64,000 bases of DNA, from the NCBI GenBank assembly GCA_037576215.1, contig JBANDB010000003.1:682001-746000 (forward strand). The letters run 5' to 3'. The DNA is from Armillaria gallica. Taxonomy: Eukaryota; Basidiomycota; Agaricomycetes; Agaricales; Physalacriaceae. The notes below the pieces were generated by a model. It was not told where the DNA came from. It saw only the letters and a list, made by a program, of their open reading frames with translations, and ran no database searches. Below, piece by piece: positions 1-11,940 of this stretch. A program made the position numbers and the translations under genes. Each line of letters starts with the position of its first letter. Position 1 is the stretch's first letter.

Positions 1-848
1 AGACAGCTCGGTTTGGAAATGTATGATTCCACCAATGTTTTGACAAGATTGATGTCACCTTCGTTTCCGGTACTTCCAACGCTTGCAATCAAACCTGAAG
101 AATGTGAACACTTGAGCACCGCTAAAGTGGAAAATACACATACCGGGTAAATCACAAAAAGATAGATCAGCGACGCCTGGTCCGCTAATCTGCAACGAAA
201 CAAAATTCGTGGAAAATGAAAGCTGGTTGTCGGTGGCGTCTTCATCGTCGCCCTCGAGAAAATCGATGGAGCGTCGATTCGGATTCAAGATCGCACGCTG
301 AGCCCGCCGAAGACGCTCTTCGACCTCAGCCTTGTCGTAAATAACCTCACCGAATTGTTCGTTACGTGCCATCCCTAGCAGTTGTCCCTTGACATCTTTG
401 ATGAATCGCAACGATACGATACATTTCCAGGTGCCGGTAGAATTGGCCAGACGACACTCTGTAGGACACCTATATAATTGCTGGATCAGACGGGTGTCAT
501 GCGGAAAAATAGGAATACCGATCACCTTGTACAAGTACCCGTGGCGCGTGGAAGGGTAATTCCAGAAATTGACTCGATCAAAGAGGACTTGCCCGCACTC
601 TGTGACCCGATGACAGCGATTTGTGGAAGGTCGATATCTACTTGGGCACTGAAAAAAAGGATAGTCAATGATGTGAAAGGCGTCAAAGTCAGAAAATTTA
701 CTGACCCAGTACTATGGAGGCGATTTATCAAATCTAGCAGTCTACGACGGCTATGGGACAGAGCTGGATTTGCAAGGCCCACACCGCCTTCCTCTACAGA
801 AGGAGAGGCACTAGAATCAATGCTTGGGACGGAATCGTGGAGAGACAT
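1..848 (-). CDS. Dynamin-like GTPase, N-terminal part (runs off left edge)
   Basis: A large GTPase of the dynamin/Mx superfamily, which polymerises on membranes and uses GTP hydrolysis to remodel or cut them. Seen: start codon at 846-848, an N-terminal helix ([12 protein letters not shown]), the P-loop [16 protein letters not shown] (G1), a [11 protein letters not shown] stretch (G2 region) and DLPG (G3). After a third intron the dynamin-typical GLIASVG follows. Exons fit 706-848, 539-648, 144-469 and 94 down to the window edge; the introns are 649-705, 470-538 and 95-143. Reading phases agree at the junctions I checked. The remaining GTPase, middle and GED regions lie outside the window, so I cannot tell a Vps1/Dnm1 orthologue from the expanded Mx-type dynamins common in basidiomycetes. 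Sure of the family, unsure of the subfamily. Confidence 0.9.
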
Positions 849-2143
849 GGTGGTATTTTTTCAAGGTGAATGACAGCTACTTTGCGCCACCTTGGCAGCC
901 TGTCGTCCTGCAGTTTAGGGCAGGTAGCATACATTCTCAGCATCGTGGTGTCGATGGTCGTGCCAGTGATTACCACGTTGCTATTGTCCAACATGGGCCC
1001 CACGATCCCGACGCAGCATACATTCGAAAAAGCTTCTCATTTTCCCTCTCTTTTGACGTGAAGTAATCACGATCCAAAAAAGAGGCTAATAAAGGAGAAT
1101 AAAGGAGGGGGTACAGTGCTTCCCGGATTTCCGTAGTCTATTCGAAGCAAAACTGGTCAAAAGAACGGTTGTAGATCATATAAAGACAACCAACCCATGC
1201 TACGTTATGCCATGTAGACGACAGTCTATCCCGGCTGACACGCTTTAGATGCGGTTACATAAAATTTGGAAGTGAAAGCATCGCGCACCCGAACAAACCT
1301 AGGCAGATCACACCGAACTTCTTGGCACGATTCGCCGCTCTATAGACCAGATTCAGCGACTAAGTAGTACATATACATAACGTACTCAATAGAACAAGAC
1401 GCGCAGCGAAACGATGACAACCAGATTGAGACCAGCTGTCAAAATAGTTAGTATGATGTGCAACTAATAGGCAATAATATTGGGCCATAACAATGTACCT
1501 TTTTTAACACAGCTGCCAGAGAGGGGAGGCGTAACGAGTGTGAAGGACAGCAGATGAAAGAACAAAGGTAACGCAGAGAACAGCATATGAAAGCCACGGA
1601 CGACGAACATTGAGAAAATGATTCGGGTATGCCTATCCCTAATGTACATACGTCGTGTGTAGGCGCATGAGCGGCAATAGCCGCCACCTACAGAAACATG
1701 ATTACAATATCTGTGCAGCCACCTTATGTTTTGAGGCGTCGAAGGATACACTCGAGAACAACGACCCCGGCAGTCAATCGGCACGCTACTGTGGATTGCG
1801 TTCCCAGAAAAGAAAGCTCCAAGCATCTGCAATAGGGACCTAAATTCATAATCTTCCCAGTCAGAAACGCAAGTCTGCGGGAATCATTTGTCAGTGACAT
1901 AAGGCACGACAAGGTAGGACTAACACTCACCGTTTACCGAGCATTAAGTAGCAACTCTGTTCTTGTGGCGTCGAAGTCAATTGCAAATTTTCAAGAACAC
2001 ATCACCCGCCTCCATCGAATCCTCGAAAAACCCAATGAATATTTTGCGCATTAATCCAATATACTTGCTTTATAGTGCTACAATGTCAGTCCGAAAATCA
2101 GTAATTTAAAGGCAAGAGATCTATATCTATATAAAAAAACTTT
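849..2143. other. Intergenic, no gene recognised
   Basis: About 1.3 kb between the 5' end of the dynamin-like gene and the 3' end of the GT90 gene, both on the minus strand. Short open frames exist on both strands, but none shows a recognisable domain, a plausible intron pattern or a good start. It probably holds the promoter of the dynamin-like gene and the 3' UTR of the GT90 gene. Confidence 0.5.
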
Positions 2144-4283
2144 TTACGGATCGTAGACCATCGCATCCCTATCCTCAGCTAGTAGCCTAGCATATTCCAG
2201 GCACAGTCGGTAGACATAAACTGGAAAACGAGTCAGAGAAAACATTTCAAAAAAGGTAGGCTGCATACCATCCATATCGATTGCCCTGCCCATGGTCTTT
2301 TTCCATTGCTTCCCCGCACGGGCAATCCGCCTTAGTTGGCGGTCCGCCTCCTGTGACATATGTTCATCGCGAAGTTGAACCACACCCAGACTCTCCGCAG
2401 CCTCAACCGTCGCAGGTGACGGACCAGAGAAATACGCGTGGATGTTATAGATTTCCTTGTACGTGGTCGATAACGGGATATAGTGTACCCTATTGATGAC
2501 ATGTGAGCAACGCAGGCTGGCGTTCATCATGAGAAATACTTACCAGGGCTGTATCCAATCCGAATAAAACTCCTTGTACATTGTGGCCTTGACCGGGACA
2601 CTGTCGCTGGCAAGGAATGCCATGAAGCGCCCGCTGTAGCTCATGCCATCAAGATCCACGATGTACTTGTACTTCCAATTGTACCCCAGCCAGACAGCAT
2701 CGCCAAACCGGTGGTCCTTGACCAGTTCAGTCAATCCACCAGGATAAGCCTCGGGGTTGGTGGCCTTGGTAAAGGCGACGTTCATGATGTCCTCGTTGAG
2801 CTTTCCCACTGAGACAGGGACAGACACATAGCGTGAAGACGATGGTGGGTCCTCGAAGGTCACAGTACGGTTATTGCTACCGGTCTGTGACGCCATTCTG
2901 ACGAACCGTTGGCGGTGATACTGGGGAGAGAAACCACTCGGGTTGTTCCCTCCACCAATGGAAGAGCCTCGCCAAAAGACTGTATCCAGCTTCTGCTCCC
3001 ACGGTATTTCCATATCATCGGTCTCCTTCAATTCCAGGTTGATGGGATCCCAACCATAGGTATACCGTTTGGTGCTTCCATAATAGTAGTGGCTGGGAAT
3101 CTTGATATCCATGAAACCTTTAGCTTTAGCCGGACTAAACACGGGATAGAGCACGGGAATTGTTCGCCAATCGGAGAAAAAGAGTCCTTGCTGGTAATGT
3201 GCATGTGGAAGAGTACAGAAGTCGAGGTTTGCCGAGCTCGAAGACAGAAAGTTAAAATCACTGCCTGGACGTTGTGTTCCAGACATATAGTCAATAGGTT
3301 GGGCAGAGAAAACGTTCTTGGTGGATGCGTACAGACGGCGTGCGGGGGATGTAGGTTCGCATGTTCGCCGCATAGCTTCCCATACGTTGCCGTCGCCTCG
3401 CCAGTCTGGGATGAATTCTCCGCCGAGCATGCTTTCGACGCCAGCTGAAGGGAAATAATGTCAGATTAATAGAACGTGAGATGGTATGTTCACTCGCCTG
3501 TCGAGTCTTGGTTCGTGAGATTTGTGTATTTCCTATGCTCCCATGGTACGGTAACGCGACCCTCAGCATTGGCATTGACCGGGAAATCCATGTCAGGCAA
3601 CTAACGTAACCTAAATGAGCCAATACCACCGCAGATGCAGAATGCACGCACAGTATGGACGAATTTCTCCATCATCCTATGCAATCCCTGAGCTCTGGCG
3701 CTGACATCGCCATTCTCGTGACCCCTGTTTAGATTGAGCAGAGTCGCCTTGCCGTTCCGTATTCTGACAAGGTCGATTGATGGAAGCTCGGCAGCCTAGG
3801 TATTCGTCATCAGTAAAGTTTTTCGGGTCATTGTTCGTGTACCTGTCGGGACCGTCGACGAAGCTCCTGTCCCGGCATGCTCCAAAACGGTTCAAGGTCT
3901 TCCATCAACCCATCGTACTCGTCTACCATGATTACATCGTTGTCCTTGGCGAAGCGCCACCATGCATCGAAGCCCTTTGGCGGTGGGCGGTGGTACCGTC
4001 GTTTATACTCTGCAACTGCATCCTCCAACGTCTGGCTCTGTTGTGACACCTTGGCCCTATACTGTTCTTCGGCTGCCTCTATCAGCTTGGGTATCGGATG
4101 GGTATTGATGGTTGCCACAGAACTCGTCTCTCCCGAGAGAACCGATTTTGGGATATCCAATTCAGCATGGCTTCTGCTTTCTGCCCAGAGGCCGGCCTGC
4201 AGAAAGACAATAAAGACGAAAGCTAGAAAGAAATAACCGCTATGCCGGGCCCATTGCGCTTCAGGACGGTCAGCGAGTCGCAT
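2144..4283 (-). CDS. CAP10-type glycosyltransferase (GT90), type II membrane protein
   Basis: Glycosyltransferase of family GT90 (CAP10 domain), the family that includes Cryptococcus capsule and xylosyltransferase proteins; it likely acts in the Golgi lumen. The start at 4281-4283 gives a short cytosolic tail followed by one hydrophobic anchor (GYFFLAFVFIVFLQAGLW). The catalytic region carries FWRGSSIGGG (about residue 390) and DGMSYSGRFMAFLASDSVP near the C-terminus. Six exons fit: 3843-4283, 3652-3795, 3498-3600, 2544-3444, 2269-2489 and 2144-2220. All phases agree and give 628 residues, usual for the family. The third intron (3445-3497) has a GC donor (GCGAGT); no GT donor nearby keeps the frame. 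The donor sugar and acceptor cannot be read from the sequence. Confidence 0.88.
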
Positions 4284-4898
4284 CGCCCTCGTCGACGACG
4301 GATATAAAAAGCGGAAAATGCGGTCGAGGGCGGCCTTATCAGAAAGGTATTTGCTGCTATTTGCTTCCAGAGGTGCTGGCTTTGGTAATCCGGTAGCGGC
4401 ACCTTAATGCCGGTCCCCGATTCTTCGGTTTTTCCCGATCAACTTCCGACACCTTATTGCCAAAGTAGTAACAGTTGTTGGCAAAGGTGAAATATGACTA
4501 CACTTTTGTAGAAAATATCCTCTCGTGGCAAACCTGTCGACACCGTCAACAATTCACTGTCCCAAACCGCCGTGCGAAATCAAGAAACTCTCCAACAACA
4601 AAACGGAGAACCCGGTCGCGGCGGTGCTGTTGCAGTGGAACAGTAATGGAAGAAAAGATAACCCGGATATTAATCCCCTAAACCGGCTAGTATCTGTTCT
4701 TTGGTCATGTAAATCCAAGCCGAGTTGCACTGTTTGTAATGTTTCGTGCCTCACGAGGATGGAACACTTAGTTTTGACTCGATGAAACTTTTCTGTAGGC
4801 AAATTCTTTTATTGTCAATGAAATTCTCAATAACGAAAACTAACATATATATAAGTATCACTGGGGGTGGCATGTCTGACTCGGGTTAATGACATCTA
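4284..4898. other. Promoter-side intergenic, no gene recognised
   Basis: Upstream of the GT90 start. Only short frames without domain character; it presumably includes the GT90 promoter. Confidence 0.4.
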
Positions 4899-5393
4899 TC
4901 AAACCCTTTGCACACGTCCAGCCTGGATAGAATATGAAGCACTGTTCCAACCATAGCGAAACACCAAAAATCGATGAGAAGACCTTGTGATGACAGTCTG
5001 GAAAATACGGAGTGTCATAGTACCATAGATACAAATCAGTAGACCATCCAACAATATTATCCGTACCAGGGACGTCCTAAGACTTATCGTAAACGATAGG
5101 GAAGCTTGTGGAGTATAAAAGCCATGTAGATCGTCGCCGCGAGTGCAAAAACTGGAAACGCGAAGCATTGCTGCCGAGCCACGCAATCCGACTGCGAATG
5201 AGACGGCTACTTCTAGAATATAACAAAGGACATCAATAGCAAACGACAGATAGATACTTATTGGATACCTATTTCGGGACGCTTTTCCGAAAACGAGCTC
5301 CGACATAACTAAGTGCGTATAGCAGGATTCATTCGTAGGAAACAACAAACAGATATTGAAAACGTACTGAGTTATGACAAAGATCAGTTTCAT
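4899..5393 (-). pseudogene. Possible remnant of a multi-pass membrane protein gene
   Basis: A minus-strand frame opening at an ATG (5391-5393) encodes several hydrophobic stretches, for example LIFVITQYVFNICLLF and IYLSFAIDVLCYILEVAV, and a segment TSLVRIILLDGLLICIYG. The last resembles the final helix of the DUF6533/DUF6534 membrane proteins abundant in mushrooms. A 50-60 bp intron starting at GTATCC is possible. The product is far shorter than those families and most of their helices are missing, so this is either a decayed copy or a chance hydrophobic frame. Confidence 0.22.
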
Positions 5394-6283
5394 AATGGTC
5401 GACGGGTGGAGTGATAGGAAAAACGATGGCGACAACCCTTACATAGTAACATAACAGAACGACATAAACATGCAGCAGCAGCAGCAGCAGCATGCCAAAC
5501 TTTTCCCCCTTTCCTTTCCTTTTTCTTTTGATTTATTCTCAAACCGATTCACGCGGGAAACGAGTATTTTATTCAGAAGATCAAGCACGCAAAAAGAAAT
5601 GGGACCAAATAGCCCCTAAGAGCCCCTGTCAACACCCTATTGTGATCGGTCGCGGAGCCTTTAATGATACTGTACCGTCCTCTTGAATGAATGAATGTGG
5701 AGGATTCGGAAATCGCCGTGCTGTGATCGATCCGATCTTTCTTTCTTGATTCTTGAACTTTGTCACTATGCTACGGCGTACGCTAGAGAAGCGGGTATTT
5801 CCAGGCATGGCTTTCCCTTGAGAAAGTGTATCGTTTCCCAGCAGCTAGCAGCACTCGCAGACGTGGTTATTGACACTTTGACGCTGAGTAATTTGTAGTC
5901 CGCGTTCCAAGCTGAAGGAATTGGTTACTTACATCTTTTGTCTTTTGTATTCAGGACACCAGCTACGTAGTCCTCCGTCATACCTACTTTTAAACGGAAA
6001 TTCCCGCAGTAAAGATCTTCCGAGACGGGGTTAACGGGACAGTCAAATGTTCACTCTTCTTTTAGAATGTAAATCATCAGCATGGTATTTCGCTGAGTAT
6101 GATACTTTCCCCACCGAAATTCCCTGCTAACTCGCTTGTTCACGGGCCGAGGCAGACAACTTCCGTGGTCCCTGAAGATGGTCCGACAAGACCGAAATAC
6201 TTCCACCAGAACCCAGCTACTCGACTCGGAAATCATGATAAGAAATTAATTTCATCTAATGAAACGTTCACATCCTTTTACCC
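5394..6283. other. Intergenic with a (CAG)6 microsatellite
   Basis: No gene recognised. A perfect run of six CAG triplets lies at 5473-5490. The right part is the upstream region of the OYE gene. Confidence 0.4.
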
Positions 6284-7557
6284 ATGTCTTCAAAACTCTT
6301 CGAGCCTGTTAATGTGGGTGATATGACCCTCAGCCATCGGATTGTGATGGCACCCTTGACACGATACAGAGCCACCCAGAAGACCCGTATTCCACATGTC
6401 TCTGTGGTAAAGGAATATTACTCCCAGCGTGCAAGCGACCCCGGAACGCTCCTCATCTCAGAGGCGGTATGGATTGCGCAGAAGGCTGTCGGGAGAGACT
6501 ACAATCCTGGTGTGTGGAGTCGAGAACAGCTTGGTGCATGGAAAGAGGTACCTCCCCCGTTTTATCTTACAATCATCACTTCGAAACTGATACACTGCCT
6601 ACGCAGATCACAGACGCCGTCCATGCCAAGGGAAGCTTCATTTTCTGCCAAATCTGGTCTCTCGGACGCGCGGCGGACATCACTTCACTACGGGAGGAGG
6701 ACCCGCCGCTTCCGTATACCGCGCCGTCGCCTATAAGACTGACGGGGAAGGAAGAGACTCCAAGAGAACTTACCGTCGAGGAGATCCGAGAATATGTACG
6801 AATGTACGCTGAAGGCGCGGCCAAGGCTGTATATGAAGGCGGATTTGACGGCGTAGAGATTCACGGTGCGAATGGGTACCAGATTGACCAGTTCATACAG
6901 GACGTGTCTAACCAGAGGACGGACGAGTACGGGGGGAGCATCGAGAATAGGATCAGGTTCGCTCTAGAGGTAATCGACGCCGTAGTGGAGGCCGTAGGAG
7001 CGGAACGGACTGGCTTTCGAGTGAGCCCTTGGGCACCGTTTCAAGGCAAGTTCCCTTTGTTTCACGAGCGGTCAAATCGTTTCCTACTTACCTCTATCTA
7101 GACATGGGCATGGACAACCCGGTTCCGACGTTCTCTCATTTGATTTTGAAAATCAAAGAAAGGCATCCGAACTTGGCCTACATCCACGTTGTCGAGCCTA
7201 GAATCAGTGGTCCGTTCACCCGGGACGTGGTGCCGCCAAACGAATCAAATGATTTCATCAGAGAGATTTGGGCTCCCAGGCCGCTTATTTCAGCAGGGGC
7301 ATACACGAGGGAGAGCGCTATGGCTACGGCAGATACGAAAGGTGATATCATTGCCTTCGGGCGATACTTTATCTCAAACGTGCGCTTACTGGCTACGACA
7401 AATATATGAGTTCATTAACTTTATCCTCTAGCCCGACATCACTTTGCGGTTGAAGCACAGAATCCCTTTATCCCCCTACGACAGGCCCACTTTTTACATT
7501 CGTGGAGATACCAGTGGAAGGGGTTACACTGACTATGCAGTTGCCGTCGCGCAGTAG
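6284..7557 (+). CDS. Old yellow enzyme family NADH:flavin oxidoreductase
   Basis: FMN-dependent ene-reductase of the OYE family (TIM barrel), which reduces activated C=C bonds with NAD(P)H. Seen: N-terminal LFEPVNVGDMTLSHRIVMAP with LTRYRA, the FCQIWSLGRAA segment, the hallmark FDGVEIHGANGYQIDQF (substrate His and Asn), QRTDEYGGSIENR, and the C-terminal phosphate-binding stretch DIIAFGRYFISNPD formed across the last splice. Exons 6284-6547, 6607-7045, 7102-7379 and 7432-7557 are phase-consistent and give 368 residues, normal for fungal OYEs. The second intron (7046-7101) uses a GC donor (GCAAGT). Near the start, TRYRA is followed by TQKTRIPHVSVVKEYY. A decayed OYE copy lies at about 13.6 kb. 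Confidence 0.92.
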
Positions 7558-7825
7558 TGTACAGCATGTATGCTCGTCTCAATACACAAAGCTACAACTA
7601 TATTTTCGCTCATCCCAGTCGTTAAGGATCGGTAAAGTACAGATCATATTTTCGTGCTGATTCCTGACCACTATTGATATCGAGATTGCATACTTAATCG
7701 GAGAACTTCCCTAAGTTCCAGTATCCATTCTCTCGTTAATACAGTGTCTCACCGTCCATCCAACTCTACCGTTGTTTTGAATTTCTGGGTGTTGAATTAT
7801 CCCAAATTAATAAGTTCCAAATATA

Positions 7826-8231
7826 GGGTAGCACACGAAACCTAGGTTTCGTTACACTTGGGTTTATTACCGGTTTATTACCGGTAAGTTACTGGTAAGT
7901 TACCTCCCCTCGCTGGAGGGATTTTTTTGGAGGTAACTTACCAATTGTGTGACTGTCAGATAAGCATTAGAAGTATATGTATATTGCTTGTACAAGATAG
8001 AGGTAGATATATCCAGTACTTCTAGATGTATAACAGCTCCTGAGAGAGAGAGAATGAGTAAAAACGCGAAGATACAGAACCTGAAAAAAAACTGCAATTG
8101 CCGCGCGCTCGTCATGTGAATGTGCATGTGATAGGCAAGTAACGGTAAGTTACCGTAACAAAACTACACCTCCTGGGGCGGGGTCAGTAACAAACGGTTA
8201 CTTACCTACCTGGAGGTTTCGTGCGCTACCC
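7826..8231 (-). mobile_element. Non-autonomous TIR element, copy 1 (MITE-like, 406 bp)
   Basis: A 406-bp element with terminal inverted repeats: the left end reads GGGTAGCACACGAAACC and the right end is its complement with one change. TA flanks both ends (7824-7825 and 8232-8233), a likely TA target duplication. Inside are repeated GGTAAGTTAC/GTAACTTACC motifs, so it can fold extensively. There is no coding capacity. It is colinear in inverted orientation with the split copy at 16.0-17.8 kb. Its right end lies 78 bp from the 3' end of the tRNA-Gly gene. Confidence 0.8.
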
Positions 8232-8300
8232 TATCCAAATACCAACTTCCAATTCAAAGAATAAGTTCCAACATTTCAATCTAAGAAAAAGTACACTGCT

Positions 8301-8304
8301 AAAA
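8301..8304 (-). terminator. Pol III terminator of tRNA-Gly
   Basis: A TTTT run on the minus strand, five bases beyond the mature 3' end of the tRNA, as expected for RNA polymerase III. Confidence 0.6.
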
Positions 8305-8309
8305 TGATA

Positions 8310-8388
8310 TGCATTAAGGGGGAATTGAACCCCCGGCGGGTCGATATACACATGGCAACGACCCAGGTTACCACTACCCCATTAATGC
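8310..8388 (-). tRNA. tRNA-Gly(GCC) with an 8-nt intron
   Basis: Full cloverleaf on the minus strand. The acceptor stem GCATTAA pairs with TTAATGC. The D-arm is GGGT-AGTGGTA-ACCT, the anticodon stem GGTCG/CGACC, and the T-arm GGGGG-TTCAATT-CCCCC, with discriminator A. The anticodon loop TTGCCAT gives GCC. An 8-nt intron (TGTGTATA) sits after position 37, the canonical place. The loop sequence matches yeast tRNA-Gly(GCC). Length is 71 nt without the intron. Confidence 0.9.
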
Positions 8389-9272
8389 CGATGTAACATT
8401 TTGGATTGTTGCATATAATAATCGGTTAGGATCAATGATTGATATACCAACATCTTCGCAGTCTCCGCATCGCGCACAATACACGGATCTACAATGGAAC
8501 ATAAAAGAAATGCTACAAATCGAAGTAACAAAAAAGACGCACACGAATCGTCTCCCTCCATTTCTTCAGCGTCAACACATACACCGGCTTCGGATCACTG
8601 AACGATAACATATCCTTTTCTTTCAACCACGGCCACTGCTCCACGGGATCATGTCCACTCGAACTCCGAGGCGGAACCCAATGGGCCGGGAAAGACTCCA
8701 TCGAGGACATCTCCTAAACCAAATGAAGAAGGTAGGTAGCCGAGGTAAAACTCTGCCAGCACATTCCGACAGACGCAGAACAACCACCCACCGGAGCGAA
8801 ACTCTTCATATGCGAGTACGGGCCACACAAGCTAGGCCCAGGCGCAGACTGTCCAAGGAAAAGTGAGACCTGATTGAGTGCTTTCAAGGATCATCGGACG
8901 CACTTCATTCGCGTAGATATAACTTGCCGACCCGCTGTAAGGATGATTCATGATCTGGAGGCAAGAGAGTGATTGTCCTCCAAGTTCAAAGGAGGACCCA
9001 GAACTAAATAGCCCAAGGGCAGTGTCGTACTGAAAAGAGCGAGGCTATAAAAACTCGAACTGTTGTGACACTTGGTGGGAGCAAAGAAGTTCATCGTGAG
9101 AGGCATCACCAGCTGATATCTTGGGACCCGGAGTGACCATTATACATACTATGCAATGAGGCTTGGACGGCCCTGCCATTACATCAGATTGTCCGTCGGG
9201 GTAAAAAGATGGTTTCCATAAATCTTCCGATAATGATCAGCATTGATACAAATAATACAGCTGGCCGAATCG
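8389..9272. other. Intergenic; weak coding-like traces
   Basis: Between the tRNA and the 3' end of the AMSH-type gene. The minus strand at about 8513-9000 holds protein-like stretches in two frames (for example LTFPWTVCAW and SLCGPYSHMKSFAPVGG) without a continuous reading frame. These may be remnants of an old gene; I cannot name it. Confidence 0.25.
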
Positions 9273-11940
9273 TCATCGTAAATCCACAATCTCCAGCGAC
9301 ATACCCTCTTTCATCTGAACATGTCCTTTGTCGGCGTCCTGGCGACATACGTCAATCATGAGGGCCAGAATCCGCAGAATGGACACATACGGTATATATA
9401 GGTTGGTCCGGATGCGGATGAAATGCTTCTTTAGCAGTGCAGGTCAAAATCGTCTGCAGACCCGGGGGATCCGTAAGGCGAAAGATACCAAAGCTGTAAT
9501 GATGAGGCGATGAGCTCCCAGCCAACCATTTCAGTATCAGAAGACGTACCTTGGGTTATGTCTGGGTGCGCAGACGACAGCAAAGGATTCAGGAAGCATA
9601 CGTTGAAATCCGGAGTGGGTATGCAAGTCGACAGAAGACATGAAGCCTATTCAGAATGGAAACACTGATTAGCGACAGTGGCTCGATGTAAACAGCCAAA
9701 AACATACAGGTTTGTGTAGGGTGTGTGTGAATCTATCAGGCGAATCTTGTCAGTGGATGCCTTCAGAAAGACATGAACAGCAACAACGCTCACCCATCCG
9801 AGAGTAATCAGGTTCCTCTTCTCAGTAAACCGTAACACCAGCTCCTCTTCGTCCATTGTACACGTGTCACTCGTCGAATGCTGCTTCGGTATCAGCATCG
9901 TCGTAACAACAAATTTGTGGCCCTTGTCCTTCCCGAGTAACAGTCCACAGGTTTCTCGATTTATCATCGTGTTGACTTTCGCGATCGCTATGAAACGCGG
10001 CAGACACTCGCGGGGCAAATTCACGTATTTCAGTTCCCGCGAAGACGGGCTTGGTCGTGGTATTCGATCTGAGTCAGACCGGGAAAGGTGAGGACGCGAG
10101 GGATGGTGGTGGTGGTGGTGCCCATGACGTTGAGCGGGGTTCGGATAATCGACTGGTGGAGGCGGCTGGGCTGAAGGGTGAGGGAAGAAATTTGGGGGGT
10201 ATATTGGTTGAGACCTTTGTGGGTATCCTTGCTCGAAGAGGATTGAGGAAGGGACGGCGGGAGCTTTAGTGGAGCAGAACATGGAGTTGAGGGAAGGTGA
10301 GTATCCTTGCGTCTTTTGATGGGGGTCCATAAGCTGCGGGTACTGTATTGGGCCTCCGTCAACGGGTGCCGGTGAAGTCGTGGTTATCGGTGGCGGATAT
10401 AAGGGTCTAGCCAAACACGTTCAAGGTCACGAAAAGGGAAATAGGTGCTGAAATACATACCGGGAAGGGGCCGCCCTGGTGGGCGTTCGGTTGTTATCGA
10501 TATACGGTTGGTGTTTCTGCCTTGCACGACGATACGACGATGATTGCTGCGGTGCTTCAGAGTCCGTCGAATCGCCCTCATACCGAGTCGGACTTTCAAG
10601 GGGCATCATCCGGGGTTCATCATTCATATTCAATTGAGAGAAGTCCGCCGCAATATCGGAGGTCCGCGAAGGGCCTGCGGGTGGGGCAGACCGATTTGTT
10701 GGAAGCGGTGGGTAACTGGAAGGTGGTGGCATAGGAGGAAGCTGAGGAAGTTGCTGGTACAATGTTGTTGTATTCTGCGCTGATGCGGAAGATGCAGGAA
10801 ATCGGGTGGTTGGCTGTGCAATTGGTTGGGACGGTGGTTGAGACGATGAAGAGGCATTGAAGGTCTGGCTCGACGTCGACGCAACGGGCATGGCCATAGG
10901 TGGCGGCGCGCTCATGGCTTCACGCATCGTCAACGATGAAGGAGGTAGCGCCGGGGGAGGCGGGATAAACGTTGCGGCGTTATTCTCTGCAATCCTTCTC
11001 CGTTCATTCTGCGCGTTCCTCTCTGCCTGCTGCTGGCGCTGTATCATCTCCTGCATCTGCTTTTGTCTCTTCTCCTCGTTTCGCTGCGCAATTTGCTCGG
11101 ACCGGATACGCATCTCCTCTTGCTGCTGCCTGCGCTTTTCCTCCTGATTATTAGCTTGCGAACTAGTTCCGTTTGCTACTGGAGGTGTAACGCCTGCAGC
11201 CTGACGTGCCGCATCCATGACTGTAGCGGTACGTCTATCAGAGTAGCCGTTTGGCGCCCCGGTGGCTGCGCGTTCCTCCGCTATCTGTCGATTGATGTCC
11301 TCAGTTTGCTTTCTCCACATAGCTTCTTCATCGCGCCACTGACGTTGTTGTTCTTGAGGTAAGTTTATACGCGAAGAGTCGGACCGTCCTCCTTGCGAAG
11401 TATTCATTTGACGACTAAGTGATGTCGGAGTTGGGGTATGGCCTCCATCCGGTTGTTGCATTGCACCGCCATACTTGCGATCCCATTCTTCCCGTTGTTG
11501 TAATAGTTTCTCTTTGACTCCTGCGAGGTTGGCAAGGATACGTTCGCCGTTCTAAGAAAGTGATCAAATTAGAACACTGTTATAATGAAATAAATCAAGC
11601 GCCCGTAACCTGGTTGCCTAAGAAAACGAGCAGGCACACTCACTTTCGCCAAGGATAACTTCTGCTCTTCGCTAAGTGTCCTGTCGTAATCAGGGTGAAC
11701 CGCAATGACCTCCAATGCTAGTTTTCCGGCACTGGCGTAAGCGACGAATGCATTTTGGAGGTCCTGCTGCTCCTCATAGGTCTGGCCTCGGTTGCGCCAG
11801 GTATCTGCAGTCTTCAATAAAGACCTGATAGGTATCCGGTTATCCTGTGACACGACGGCGCGCGCTGCAAGGTCGTCAATTGTGGGCGGTCGAGGTGGAC
11901 AGCCTCTTGGTGGCGGGTAACGAGGCGACGTTGAAGACAT
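9273..11940 (-). CDS. AMSH/STAMBP-type JAMM deubiquitinase
   Basis: Zinc-dependent deubiquitinase of the AMSH family, which trims Lys63-linked ubiquitin chains at endosomes together with ESCRT proteins. Seen: an N-terminal USP8-dimer/MIT-like helical region (start 11938-11940), a Gln/Arg-rich coiled coil, and a long Pro/Ser-rich linker with six consecutive His. The C-terminal JAMM domain has [12 protein letters not shown] (catalytic Glu) and, joined across exons, [18 protein letters not shown] (zinc ligands and Ser). It ends with [15 protein letters not shown] and [12 protein letters not shown] segments and the typical VDLR terminus. Seven exons fit: 11644-11940, 10461-11551, 9794-10406, 9708-9732, 9550-9646, 9391-9493 and 9273-9338. 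All phases agree, giving 763 residues, longer than human AMSH because of the linker. Exon 4 is only 25 nt and encodes the HTHPTQT core. Confidence 0.93.

Noticed and set aside
1464..1832. Cys-containing minus-strand frame between the dynamin-like and GT90 genes.
   Set aside because: No ordered Cys pattern, no signal peptide, and it competes with an overlapping frame of similar length.
5473..5490. (CAG)6 as a polyglutamine tract.
   Set aside because: It is not inside any supported coding sequence.
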